From assembly GCA_963693365.1 (NCBI GenBank), contig CAVNZM010000001.1, positions 620,001 through 684,000 of the forward strand: a stretch of DNA of 64,000 nucleotides, read 5' to 3'. The notes below the pieces were generated by a model. That model did not search any database. It saw only the letters and a program-made list of their open reading frames with translations, and had not been told where the DNA came from. Position 1 is the first letter of the stretch, and each line of letters starts with the position of its first letter. The DNA is from Amoebidium appalachense (lineage: Eukaryota; Ichthyosporea). Shown one piece after another: positions 12,360 through 23,212 of this stretch. Position numbers and translations under genes: made by a program.

Positions 12360-12990
12360 CTGAGACTCAACCAGAAGGGAGTCGAGAGTATAATTGGGTT
12401 AACTACCAGAGGAGAATCAAAAGTCTGATTGGGGGGAATTACGAGAGGCGAGAGTATGATTGGGTGACCTACCTGAGGCGAGTCGAAAGTCTGATTGGGG
12501 GAAACTACCAGAGGCGAGTCAAGGGTAGGTAAATTGGCATTTTTATTACTTTACCTAATCAAAATCGGGGATTTAACCGATCAGGGACTGGGTACCTACG
12601 GAAGCCTATGGAACTTTCGCGGTGCCCCCCCCCCAATTTATGGACTTAATACTATTTATTAGAGCAGGTAATTCCTAAGGGTTAATAAGGTCGTTGTCGT
12701 TCCTTTTTATCTCTTTATACTATTGAGTATCTACAATAGTATACTCTATTAAATATTTATAATCTATTTTTTTTTGTGCGTACCTTGATTCTTATTGAAA
12801 GAGGTATCCTTTAGTTTGTACCTTGGTTCTTATTATTTGCATTAGAGTACTAGACGAGTGGTGGCTCAAGCGAGACTCTCACAATAAATACCAGAGGCGA
12901 GTCGAAAGTCTGATTGGCGGAATTACCAGAGGGGAGTCGAGAGTATGATGGGATGAATTACGAGAGGCGGCTCAAGCGAGACTCTCACGA
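12360..12990 (+). repeat. Diverged short repeats (GAGGCGAGTCGA...GTCTGATTGGGG type)
   Basis: About 40-50-bp units built from ACCAGAGGCGAGTC, AAAGTCTGATTGGGG and GAGAGTATGATTGGGT occur at 12360-12540 and again at 12885-12990. The second GC cluster lies between the two groups. No gene is seen. Confidence 0.7.
12590..12625 (+). repeat. GC cluster, copy 2
   Basis: Same sequence and orientation as the copy at 12103. It is followed directly by a C-run. Confidence 0.9.
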
Positions 12991-13100
12991 CGAGTTGCAA
13001 GTTCTAGACGAGCTTGTTGTCGTATGAGGACAAGAGCATAAGACTATTTTCTTAGGGAGGAGGCTCTCCAAGATTTAGAATGCCACAATGATTGAATTAG

Positions 13101-13760
13101 TTGAAAAGAATAAAGATGGCATCATTATTATCAGTATCAGTATTAATATGTTTATCTCAACTCGTCCTAGAAATATATATAATGATGTATATTAAAGCAG
13201 GTGCCTTTGTAGGATTATTAATAACAAATTTTTCCCTATCAATTTATATCGAAGTGATTGTACCAGATACGGTACTCGGAGACCATCATATTAAAAATAT
13301 GATCATGACAGCACATGTATTATCGAATCCCATATCAATTAGTTTTACCAAGTCCATGGCCAATTTACGCCTCTTTAGCAGCATTAGTATTCACAGTAAG
13401 TACTGTATGTTGATTTCATAATTATAAAAATGGAGATATAATGATGATTATCGATTTAGAACCACTTAGTTCCGAGGAGGAAATTCCTTGAATTGTTTGA
13501 GTTAGAAATTTCTCTTGAAGAGAAGAAGTAATGATTCCTTTCAGTGTATCATAAGCTTTATTATTCTTTTTAAATTTATGAGTTTACTTTAATAGCTGCC
13601 TTCCTCCTCGGTTGAATTAGGATTTAGTATCTCAAATTACTATATTCTATTGAAATTAAGGTATTAAAATCCAATACCTCTTAAATACTGCTATTCTTAA
13701 CTCCATCATCACTTCTATTAGGGCCATCAGCATTAGTAAAACAAGGTGCGGTAAGTGGTA
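13101..13760 (+). pseudogene. cox1: Cytochrome c oxidase subunit I, decayed pieces
   Basis: The frame from 13101 encodes GAFVGLLITNFSLSIYIEV then TVLGDHHIKNMIMTAH. This follows the first and second helices of COX1 (GAFxGxxGTxFSxxIRxEL ... LGDxHxYNVIxTAH). After this the match stops at about 13330. A second piece at 13675-13760 reads LTPSSLLLGPSALVKQGAVSGT, matching the LLPPSLxLLxxSxxxExGAGTGWT segment that lies further along COX1. The intervening sequence and the GWT motif are lost. The product would be the inner-membrane haem-copper oxidase subunit. Frame breaks and poor conservation show it is not functional here. The assignment rests on motif order only. Confidence 0.65.
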
Positions 13761-14023
13761 CTAACATAAATGGTATACTTTAAATTTAGCCATATGTTGA
13801 GATGTAACAATGGACAATCAGCAGAAAACCAAAATAAATTATATATTTATTAGTAGGATTCTCAGAAACTACAGGCTAAACTAACTATTTCATTATTATA
13901 TAGAAACGTTTGGATAAAATATTCTAACTGCGTATAATATTGTATGCTGTTATCCATTCTTATTCTAATTATAAACTCATTCTGGAGACTTAGTTAATTT
14001 AGCTATTTCAACACCCATAGATT

Positions 14024-14137
14024 TTAAGCCTGATACGTTGAAGTACAATAAAAAATCTGTAATGTTGATTAGCCGAAAACCCTAAGTTTTCTACTTCCAG
14101 ACAGCCTACGCTGAATGTAACTTTATCATTTAGAGTG
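14024..14137 (+). rRNA. Second, diverged piece of mitochondrial LSU rRNA
   Basis: This piece resembles 11365-11475 of the main LSU block: CTGATACGTTGA, then GATTAGCCGAAAACCCTAAG, TTTTCTAC and TCCAGACAG in the same order as ACTCGCCGAAAGTCCTAGG, TTTTCTGC and TCCAGATAG. It is too short to be a gene and shows duplication and decay inside the island. Confidence 0.65.
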
Positions 14138-15463
14138 TCTAAAGAGCCTTATCGCTAAGAAACGTTCTTATGCTCGGATAAATTCTACTTACTCGTACAA
14201 GGTGAATTGGTAATCTGATGATTACAAGAGTCTCTCTTGAGCCTTATCGCTAAGAGAAGAGTCTTATACTCTTGTCCTCATATGACGACAAACTTGTCTT
14301 ATATTTACAATCTGATAGCAGTGAATAGACGTTAATGTAATAAAGTGTTGATGTAATGTTCTTTTTGGAACTTGATATAAAGAATATCTTAATTTTGGTA
14401 TAGGCTAAAACAACCTAAAACTTTAAGTACTTTTAATATTAATAACCTTAAATCTACAACAACTCTGGACACAAGTAGCAAGCCTTCTTTAATTTTGCAT
14501 TTTATGTGTATTCACTAGAATATTATTATTATCAACTAAAGGAATATTATTTTTAGTTAGTATTTTACTTCCATTAGTTATATTTGCAGGATCAAAATTT
14601 AATTAAGCTCTCTTTGTTATTTAAACTTATGTATTCATATTCTTTAGCATGATTACTTTTTATAAGTAATAAAATTTTCTCTCCCTCCCTAGTTAAGTAG
14701 TTATTTAATACTAACTCTTGTTATTACATAATTGGAGATTTACATCATGATGTAACGATGCTTGAATTATCTGGGATACCAAATTCATAAGTTAAATTAA
14801 CTATGTAGTAATATAGCTAGGTATAAAAGATGGCAACTTCTAAATTCAAAATATGTAATGCATAGTTAGGTTTCCTTGAGAAATTTGTTCTTATGAGTTC
14901 GTACTAGAGTCTCAGTATAGTCACTGGTTTAAGGGCACTCGCATTAAAGTAGTTATAACTTGAAAGCTCTTTCAGTAGCTGATTGTGGGATGGGAGAACA
15001 AGATTAATAGATCATTGTATCAGATTGAATAAACGAGTAGTATTAAGGATGGGGATTAGGTTTAAGAGTTCAAACTTCATATGAGATACGAGATGATGAT
15101 TGAATAGTTAATAATGGATTACTAAAAAGTATACCCTTTAGAGGTTTAAGCTACGCCTTGTATGAGAAGAATACTTAACCTTTTTAATGTTATAAAAGTC
15201 TAGATAAAGACCTTGGTTATAGGGGAGGGAGGGCCTATACTTGTCTTGCGATTTACTTTTACATAGTGAGTAAATAGTTAGGAATGTAAAATAAATCAGC
15301 GGATGTTTACAATCCATAACAGAGGTTTTTAAGCAAGGAGATATGGGAGACTTCGGGCTATCTATATTGTTGAAAAAGCTGAGGTAGCAGATGAATAGTA
15401 ATAGCTGGATTAGATAACTAAAGCAGAAAAGCATATGGAACAGAGAATAATAACGATTATAGT

Positions 15464-16330
15464 TTGGGAGGTAAACGTGTTAAGGCTTCGGTAAAGGAGT
15501 TTAGGGTTAATTCTTTGAGAAAGATATTGCTTGCGGGTCTTATTAAACTCGGAGAACTTATCAAAGCAAATGCTAATAACGAATTGCTTATTATTACTAA
15601 ATTACGTATCATTATTAGTAACATGGACATACTTATGACCGCATATTCTGTTAATAAGTCAAAACCTGGTAACTTTACTCCAGGATACAATAGAGGTCTT
15701 TTAAATGATATTACCCAAAGAGATTTGAGCCCTTAGCCAGAGCCATTGGGTTTAGAACTTTCAGCTTTATACTTTCACGTTATGTTAAAATATCAAAGCC
15801 TAAAATAAGATTACATCTCAAGGCATTATCTCTCCTGGAAACAAAATTATTTTAAAAACTATGATAATTGTGTTTGAAATCCTCTTAGAGTCCACATTCT
15901 TACTACAGTTCCATGATTTCCATATAGAGAGAGACTGTTATATTGCATTGAAAAGCTAACCCTGTGTACACTAAACTAGTTCTAATAAAAATTCAGACTA
16001 ATGATGAAAAGGTTAAGCGTATTCTCATAGCTAAATTGCATACTAAAGGAATTAGAGGTGGCTTAGTCACTAACTCAAACGTTAAAAGAAGCAATTTGTA
16101 ATATATGCAGATAACATTCTTAGCGTTTTCATGGATATTAAAGAAGCTCTTTAAGCTTTCTAGGTTAAAGAACTTAAGTCTCCATTATTAGACGAATAAT
16201 TTCCCATCACCTCCCCACGCTAAGGATAAGGAGGCGATGTTTCTTATACCTATGGTAACATTCATACGATACAAAAAGCAAATTATAAAAGCAATCTACG
16301 TTAAGAACAAACGTGGAGTAGTAAGTTTAA
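15464..16330 (+). pseudogene. Group II intron reverse transcriptase/maturase, decayed
   Basis: The N-terminal frame (15464-15736) ends with MDILMTAYSVNKSKPGNFTP, the diagnostic start of group II intron RTs (LxxAYxxIKSxPGNMTPG). Next, in other frames, come a piece like MRxxLExxxEPxFxxxSHGFRPxRSC (15860-15940, FEILLESTFLLQFHDFHIER), then IYADNILSVF at about 16100 in the place of YADD, and AMFLIPMVTFIRYKK at about 16230 in the place of the FLGxxI motif. The order fits an intron-encoded RT that splices and mobilises its host intron in mitochondria. Several frame breaks and YADN for YADD show it is dead. The host gene of the intron is not identified; cox1 upstream is a candidate. Confidence 0.75.
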
Positions 16331-16465
16331 TAAAATGCACACACCTGTTAGTTCTTAGCATTAAACTCGTAATGAAATTGTAGGAAAAAGATTATTGTAA
16401 TAAAGGTAAAACTAGAATCTCCACTAGCTTAAAGAAGTTTTTGTGCACTTGGAAGAAACTTTGTC

Positions 16466-16527
16466 GTTAGACAGAAATTTATACTTTTGTTTACAAGACA
16501 GATGATTTACCATTAAGTTATACTAAC
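16466..16527 (-). tRNA. tRNA-Thr(UGU)-like fragment
   Basis: On the minus strand a D-arm-like TAACTTAATGGTAAAT is followed by an anticodon-like arm with loop CTTGTAA (anticodon UGU). The acceptor stem pairs in five of seven positions. The T-arm is poor and the total length is short, so this is at best a decayed mitochondrial tRNA. Confidence 0.3.
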
Positions 16528-16737
16528 TAAAACTGTTCATCCAAGAGCTTGAATTAATAACACTTATATTGGAGAGACCCTAACAGAGTAACTCTGAATA
16601 TTCAAAGTATTAAACTAATTTAGTTATAAAGATAATATAAATCTATAAAAGATTCTAAGTATTGAAAAAGTTTTACTGTAATAATAATACAACTTTAGTA
16701 GAAAAAGTCAAACTTTCATAGGAAGGGTCCAACTAGG

Positions 16738-16945
16738 TTAGGAGAGATAATACACACTTAGGAAAGATCATGCACACTTAGTAAAGATCGTGCACACTTA
16801 AGAAAGATATTACGCACTTAGAACAAAATCATGTGCATTTAGGAGAGATTCTGCACACTTAGGAAAGATCATGCGCACTTAAGAAAGATCTTGCGCACTT
16901 AGGAGAGATTTTGCACACTTAGAAAAGATCCTGTGCACCTGGAAA
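16738..16945 (+). repeat. Minisatellite of about 22-bp units
   Basis: About nine imperfect units of the type AAGATCATGCACACTTAGG. Variants alternate TGCACACTTAGG and TGCGCACTTAAG. Confidence 0.85.
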
Positions 16946-17229
16946 GGTACCTTGTGATTTAATAGGAGTCTATACTCTTATCTTAGTATATATACAAATA
17001 ATATTTATTTCAATTATCAGTCGCATACTTTACCTATTAAGCTAAATACCTTGAAAATTAGAAGACATTTAAGATTTGAAAATGCAAATTTTTGGTAGGA
17101 AGACAAATCTCATAACTAAAATATAAGACTATCTGTCTTAATAATAAAGTACTAAACAAATGGTGGTTCTATTGTAACTTAATACGAGCATAGGAATTTA
17201 AGATTACTTTAACAATCATAACTTGAACC

Positions 17230-17705
17230 CATAATATCTTAATAGAAAGTAACTCTGTACGTCTTAAATACCCTATCTATTAAGCTACAGGGATAATCAA
17301 TATTAAAAGGAGTTACATTAACATGCTTCACCAATTAAGTTTGATGCTTGTAACATATCTCGAATAAGAATTGAATTTATAACATTTACATTGGAAGAGA
17401 AAGTAGAATTACCGTCGAAACTCTGTACGTCTCAAATATCCTATCTATTGAGCTACAGGGATAATCAATATTAAAAGAAGTTACATTAACATGCTTCACC
17501 AATTAAATTTGATGCTTGTAACATATCTCAAATAAGAATTGAATTTATAACATTTACATTGGAAAAGAAAGTAGAATTACCGTGGAAACTCTGTACGTCT
17601 CAAATACCCTATCTATTGAGCTACAGGGGTAATCAATATTAAAAGGAGTTACATTAACATGCTTCACCAAATAAGTTTGATGCTTGTGACATATCTCGAA
17701 TAAGA
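17230..17705 (+). repeat. 168-bp tandem repeat, about 2.7 units, with tRNA-like core
   Basis: CTCTGTACGTCT recurs at 17253, 17421 and 17589, a period of 168 bp, with a few substitutions per unit. In reverse complement each unit contains CCTGTAGCTTAATAGATAGG followed by an arm with loop TTTAAGA or TTTGAGA, which resembles the 5' half of a mitochondrial Leu or Ser tRNA. The fold was not completed, so I call it tRNA-like only. Confidence 0.7.
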
Positions 17706-17727
17706 ATTAAATTTCTACTCTACTAAA

Positions 17728-17826
17728 TTACAAAAATGGTAATTCACCCTAATCGGCTAAAATTACAAGAATGACAATTCACCCTGGTTGGCTAAAGTTA
17801 CAACGATGGCAATTCACCCTGATCGG
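17728..17826 (+). repeat. Three 36-38-bp units (ATGGTAATTCACCCTNATCGG type)
   Basis: Three neighbouring units share AATTACAAnAATGG, CAATTCACCCT and GGCTAAA. Nothing coding is seen. Confidence 0.7.
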
Positions 17827-17891
17827 GATTTAGGAATTGGATTTTCATCTTATATACTAATAGAAACTAGGTGTAAGAGTAGAGTACAAGT

Positions 17892-17927
17892 GGGTACCTA
17901 CGGGAATCGACGGAACTTTCGCGGTGC
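17892..17927 (+). repeat. GC cluster, copy 3
   Basis: GGGTACCTACGG and CGGAACTTTCGCGGTGC as in copy 1, but the middle reads GAATCGA. Confidence 0.85.
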
Positions 17928-18149
17928 TTCAACCTACGAATTAGACTTAGGAGTCTAATGGACTAATACGTCTCGACTCAAAAAGTACTTGATTTACTAT
18001 TAAAGATTATTATTAATTCCATAAAGTCCAATTCTTGATCTGCTAAATTTCCGATTACCAAATTCGTTCCTTCTGGATCAAGATTTTTAACAATTTACCA
18101 TTATCTGTAAATAGGATCTTAATTATCATCTTATATACTGAAGCTTGGA

Positions 18150-18184
18150 GCCCCGCGAAAGTTCCGTCGATTTCCGTAGGTACC
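18150..18184 (-). repeat. GC cluster, copy 4 (inverted)
   Basis: Reverse complement of the cluster at 17892 with one or two changes (GCCCCGCG for GCACCGCG). Confidence 0.85.
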
Positions 18185-18459
18185 GAATGATTTGATGCTA
18201 CTTCTAACATTGAATAGTTTAATTCAACTTCTAACATTGAATAGTTTAATTCTACTCCTTTCTTCCATTTAAGATCTATAATTTGTTAAGCCTCCGATTA
18301 TCAGAATCGTCACGTCTGAATCGAGATTTTCAAAATCGGCTTCTAACCCTATTCCATTTTCCTACTATTGAAGGATTTAATTCAACTCCTAGGGTATTAA
18401 TAACCTAATACTCTATTCTTTCATTGTCTTTAATATTCTTATTAATTGCCTAAACTGGA

Positions 18460-18494
18460 GCACCGCGAAAGTTCCGTAGATTTCCGTAGGTACC
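18460..18494 (-). repeat. GC cluster, copy 5 (inverted)
   Basis: GCACCGCGAAAGTTCCG, then TAGATTTCCGTAGGTACC. It has the same orientation as copy 4, so the copies on the right point against those on the left. Confidence 0.85.
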
Positions 18495-18703
18495 AAATTA
18501 TAATCTGTTTAAACTCCAATGGCAGATGCGTCACTTCTGTATTCTGAATTTTAAACTAAATTACCCTTATTTACCCTTATAAATATGTTAATAACAATTT
18601 AAGATTTCTATTGCATCCAAAAATCCAAGACGGCCACTCGGCAATCCAAGACGGCCACTCGGAAATCATAAAATTACCCCTCCCTAGTTACATGCCTAGA
18701 ATA

Positions 18704-19440
18704 AGAGTAGAGAGAGATATCTAATTATCATACACCCACCCTATATCTCAAAATACCCCTATATACAAAGCTTCAAGTAAGAAGAAGAGAGGAGGGGGGC
18801 GAGATGAAATAACTAGACTGGGCCTGGCCGGCACCCATTATGCGGGATTAGCAGCACACGGGGGTGGCGTTTCTCGTGCTTTGCTTATACGCACAAAGTA
18901 TCAGGACCAAAACTTGCCGATCACTGTGTGGTCGTGTGTGGAAAATGGGAAAAGATGATGCGCTCATGAGAAATGGGCTGGTGCGAAAACCGGGTTGTGT
19001 GTGCTACAATATAAAAAATGATATGGCTGTTGCAAAAAAAAAAAAAAAGGCCTCATTGCGGGGCGACGTCCGAATAGTAAGCAAATGCATCCTCGTGTAT
19101 CCGTAGTTATCCGTGGACTGCTGTGACCATCCGTCCGTAAAAATGAGCTATCGTAGCATGCTAGCAGAGCGCGCGTGTGGAAGCGTGTTTACCTGGTTAC
19201 CCCCGAGGGAGACCTTCCTTTTCTGCTACCATGCGACATCGAAATGTGATGGGAACATGAATTTGAACACGGATGAAAGTCGGATGGGGGAGGGATGGTC
19301 ACAGCTTTCATTGACAAGAAATAAGTTTTGGACAAGGAAAAGACTGAGGACGCCAGGTCCCGGAAGCCCCATTTACATCGTGATGTTTATTGATCTGGGG
19401 GGCTTCCGTGTCTGGGGTGACTCGATGTATATCTACGTCA
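18704..19440. other. Unassigned stretch
   Basis: Base composition returns to that of the flanking nuclear DNA. Open frames of 80-120 codons exist at 18864 and 19113 but show no recognised motif, family resemblance or splice support. I see no gene that can be defended. Confidence 0.5.
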
Positions 19441-20013
19441 CAATTTTCCAATCAGAGAGACGAAAACTATGAGGGTAACTAAATCGATCGAAATGCCTGT
19501 CGACACATAGAAGATAAAACGCAATCCTCTAATGAAAGTAATCTTCTAATAAAAGCACGGAAACATTTAACAAAATGAAACCACTTATGTATCTATTAGT
19601 TCACATCATATATCTATACATGTTCTTAACATAGCACGTCTAAATATAAGTATTCCTAATAGTTGGGGAACATAGAACAATGCTGCGTCGTGAGAAAAGA
19701 AGGGAAAGGAATGAGGATAGAAATGAATGGAATGGGAAAGGAATCGAATAGAATTAATGAGGAATGTAGTTACTATATTTGGGAAAATACAACGAGATCT
19801 GATTGGACGACATATTTAGACATTGACACAAACGACAATACGTGTGCGCGGGCTAAATATCTCGATGTGTACACAGATCTAAGATATCTGTGCACACGGA
19901 AACAGAAAGGAAAGAAAGAAAGGAAAAGGGAAAAGGAAACAAACTACAACAAACTAATAAACATATATTAAACTCAACTTCTAAGTCTTGCCGATAATCA
20001 TGGGAAGATGACA
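19441..20013 (-). mobile_element. LTR family A, 3'-truncated copy
   Basis: Reverse complement of 25543-26271 over the first three quarters. The LTR start (TGTCATCTTC) lies at 20013, and the copy breaks off at 19441 before the TATA box region. No internal element sequence adjoins it. Confidence 0.85.
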
Positions 20014-20811
20014 CTCAGACAGGTGTCTCTAGCAGTAAATACTGTGTAAACCATTGTCATCAGCCATTTACGGTCTCAAACCCCAAGGTTGAAATAATAA
20101 ATATTCACAATCTTATCATAATCAAGGCTGCTTCAGGCCCCAGCGCAGATCGAGCTAAGACCTACAATGACTGTATGTCCAAGCAATACCTTCCTATTTT
20201 GACAATGAACTTTGCGCCGGACGACCCTATAATCTTATGTATACCAATATTATGCGTTTTTTTGATTACCAACTTTTCCCCTAAACCCTTTTTTCTAATT
20301 AGAACTGGTTTTAGCTTCTTTCCAAAGGGCCGATCAGAGAATTTGGCCAAGCATATCTAAGGTGTATTCTAAACTGTTTCCGTGCATTTGGGAGCTCAAA
20401 AATGCAACCGACCTCCACAATTTAAGAAAGTTTTGCTCTTCCCCATTTATTCTTTTGCATCAAGAATGCGACCTACCTCCACAATTTGAAGAAAGTTTTT
20501 GCTCTCCCCCATTTATGTTTTTGCATTTGCAGATAAAAGCCAATCACGTTACACAGTTAAGACAAAAAAAAACTCCTGTAGCCGTTGAAAGTTAAACAAG
20601 TGTTATTGAGTAATTGTTCCTATAGCCAAAAGACAATTATCTTTTTTCGCTTTGCCGATATATATTATGGGCAACATAACGTCTTCCGTCTCTCAAAGTT
20701 GTCCTGGTATCTTCAATACATCCGATTGGGGGGGAATGCGCTGCTTATTAACGATGGGTAGGTGAGCTGTGGTGAGTTGTTGGCACCAACGCCAACGGCA
20801 GTTCTAGATAC
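20014..20811. other. Unassigned stretch
   Basis: A short imperfect duplication is seen at 20405-20520 (ACCTCCACAATTT then AAGAAAGTTTTGCTC, twice). There is no recognised gene, RNA or element. Confidence 0.5.
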
Positions 20812-21753
20812 TGTTGTAGTACCTAGTACCTACATCAGGTAAGATCTTCTCAGTTTTTGTTATGTTTCAGTTTGTGTGCTTAGTACATATGTCACACTCC
20901 CACTATGAAAAATGTCCCATTGATCTCCAATGTATCTGTACACATAGTAATCGTAATAGATCAATTTCTAATCGTGTATTTTATCACTGGTTAGTATGTT
21001 GATATGTGTGTACCCGTTTCCACCCACTCAGGGAGAAACGTGTACATGTTTATGTGTACATGAATATCTTCGATTACAACTGTGTTTTCGTGTTCGTGTT
21101 TTCTGTCCTGCTTTTTTTTCTCTTTCCTCCTCCTTCTTCTTTCTTTTCTCTTTCTTTTCTCCCTTGTTTTCTTTCACATAATTATATTTCTTTTTCACTA
21201 ATATACGTTGAGTAGATTTATATTACTCGTTATGTTTTGATTGGTAGAAAAACACTTAGGCTACACTTTAGCCTGTCATGTATGATTCATAGCTTAGTCA
21301 ACCACTTTAGCTTTGTGTGTTGCCGTACTATATCCAATCAGTAGACTTAGTCAGAAAATGTCTGAGTCTTTGTAGCCGGTGATGGTTAGAAACATCACCT
21401 CTTTCCTCGTTACCCACCTCATTACTTTCTTATAGCTGTGACCTATGGTGTGGGTTCCTGTGTCTCCGGATCTATCCGGGAAATAATCAGTTAATTTTGA
21501 TTGGTTACTTTAGACATAGATCTGATTTCCGACTGGTCGGAAATCATGTGGAAATCATGTATGGATTTGACTTAAGGGAATTTCAAGTATTTATGCGAGA
21601 TCAAAATAAATTGAGTTCAGTCGTGTCTAAACATTGATGTCTGTTGTGTACACTGCTCCGATCGTTCCGTATTTTGTTGTTGTGTGTCTGTGGTGTTTTC
21701 ACACTGCACCACTGTGTCTCTGCTTCCGTCCCAAATACTTATACAATTTTACA
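20812..21753 (+). mobile_element. LTR family B, 5' LTR of a copia element
   Basis: It starts TGTTGTAGTACC and ends TTTTACA, 942 bp. Copies are at 23213-24123 (minus) and 28793-29718 (plus). The 3' quarter ends with CTGTGTCTCTGCTTCC and an internal-leader junction GGTTATGCAGCCC that recurs after the other copy. Gag begins 62 bases downstream. Confidence 0.85.
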
Positions 21754-21815
21754 GGTTATGCAGCCCTTTTGCACGCTCCCTACACACATCTAGACCCAGC
21801 GATCGTTTTTCAATC

Positions 21816-22752
21816 ATGGATCCAAACAAAACTGGTGTGAACAAAATAACCATGTGGAAAGGTGAAGGGAAGACTGGCCCCGATAGCAAAACCACCTATT
21901 TTCGATGGGAAATCATCTTTCTCGGAATGATGACCGGCACCAAAGGTGTCCGACTCGTGGACGTTGTTCTTGCTGACAACTACATCCCTCCTACCACCAT
22001 CGCGGTCGACGGTGAGCTCCCCTTCTACGGCTACGGCACTGCTGCGGAACTCAAGGAGGCCCGCAATTGCCTCCTGCTCCATATGATTCAGAACATCGAC
22101 CCTTCCGTGCTCACCACCGTCGCCCAGTACCGCATTGGCATGGACCCTGAACGGGCCATGTGGAAATTCCGTCAACACTACCTCCAAGACAAACGCGATC
22201 AGATCCGCATCCTTCACCGTCAGTCGGATGCCTGTGCCCTCCAGCCCGGTGAATCATTCACCACCTACCTGTGCCGTCTGCAGACCAAACCAGCTCAAGT
22301 CCCTCCAAGATGAGTCCATTCACTTCACTCGTCTGGCTGAGAAGTTCTTCAATGAACTCACCACCCGTGACGACCTCACCCCTGAGTTTAACCGTCTCAT
22401 CGAAGACTACCACTTCGGTGATAAGATATTCCCCGACTTTGAGCCCCTGCACAACCACATCAAGGGCATCGGGTTACGTCAAGACCTCAAGATGCAACTC
22501 CGGAACAACCGTGAACACCGTCCCTTCAAGTCCAGCATGGCATTGAATGCCAGTGCTCCCCCCCCGTGATCTTCCCCGCCGTGACTTACGCCACCATCTT
22601 GACCGTGCCTCCGGCACGGACCTCCGAACTCGTCTCTCCCGTCAGCACACCCGTTCCCGTTCCCCCCACCGGCTTGCCTTCCGGTCCACGTCCCGTTCCC
22701 CCAGTTGTTCCCGTTTCTCGGGTTCCCGGCGTTCTGATTCCCCGGCTCGTTC
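21816..22752 (+). pseudogene. Copia gag of element B, frameshifted and truncated
   Basis: The ATG at 21816 opens MDPNKTGVNKITMWKGEGK, followed by a helical gag domain (SVLTTVAQYRIGMDPERAMW, then FTTYLCRLQ). The frame shifts at about 22285, continues in another frame (ESIHFTRLAEKFFNELTTRD, GLRQDLKMQLRNNREH) to a poly-C run at 22557-22564, and shifts again into an Arg/Ser-rich tail (RSRSPHRLAFRSTSRSPS) like that of the other gag copies in the window. It ends at the LTR C start at 22753, so protease and pol are absent. It would form the virus-like particle of the retrotransposon. Homopolymer indels at both shifts may partly be sequencing errors. Confidence 0.8.
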
Positions 22753-22962
22753 TGATAGAACCGATTGGTTCTCCCTCTTTAGTTGTGATAAGATGATAAG
22801 TCGCAAGTACAAAAGGAACCGAGAGCACAATAAAGAATCAGTTGTTGTTTGAATCTTTCAATGTCTCGTGAACAACTCCGATTGCCCTCTCATTAATGTG
22901 TTAGTCGTGTTTTACATGACACCTCTGTGCACTCTGCTCCCTTAGACCCGTACAAAACAACA
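22753..22962 (+). mobile_element. LTR family C, 210 bp
   Basis: TGATAGAACC...AAAACAACA; the reverse complement of the solo copy at 3768. It contains AATAAAGAATCAG, a likely polyadenylation signal. Confidence 0.85.
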
Positions 22963-23212
22963 TGGTCCATGTTCCCAAAAACATCAGATTCGGTTTCCCT
23001 GAACATCAGTTCCCTCAACAGCTGAAGCCCGCGGCTCTAGCACCACTGTTTCCTTGCTTAGGCACCCGCCTTTACTTAGGCATCCACCTCTACTTAGGCC
23101 CCTAGAGGGGCAGCTAGAACCCACCCATGGCTTCTCAGGACGCATCCTTGTCCCCGGACCCTCCTAGGACACCGCCTGGGAGCCGCAAACGTGATACACG
23201 GGAAGGAGAATC
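22963..23212 (+). mobile_element. Leader and gag start of element C, cut off
   Basis: Directly after LTR C comes a leader with three CTTAGGC(A/C)-type repeats (23058-23104). An ATG at 23129 begins MASQDASLSPDPPRTPPGSR. After about 28 codons the frame is cut by the minus-oriented LTR B at 23213. It is most simply the 5' end of an LTR retrotransposon of a third family; no domain is available to classify it. Confidence 0.5.

Larger units (their letters stand above)
9711..18703. other. A+T-rich island of mitochondrial type (NUMT or mitochondrial chromosome)
   Basis: About 9 kb that differs sharply in base composition from both flanks. It holds a partial bacterial-like LSU rRNA, cox1 pieces, a group II intron reverse transcriptase and tRNA-like pieces, all of which point to mitochondrial origin. 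The block is bounded by a short inverted repeat: TATTCTAGGCATGT at 9714-9727 and its reverse complement at 18690-18703. Protein genes are heavily decayed, which suits an old nuclear insertion; the rRNA core is well preserved, which suits a real or recent mitochondrial molecule. A contig join between mitochondrial and nuclear sequence cannot be excluded. Confidence 0.75.

Noticed and set aside
15061-15110. Piece resembling cytochrome b (frame with DDDWIVNNG)
   Set aside because: The similarity is too short and not in a consistent frame with any further cob motif.
22135-22569. Separate gene overlapping gag B
   Set aside because: It is the same gag continued in a shifted frame.
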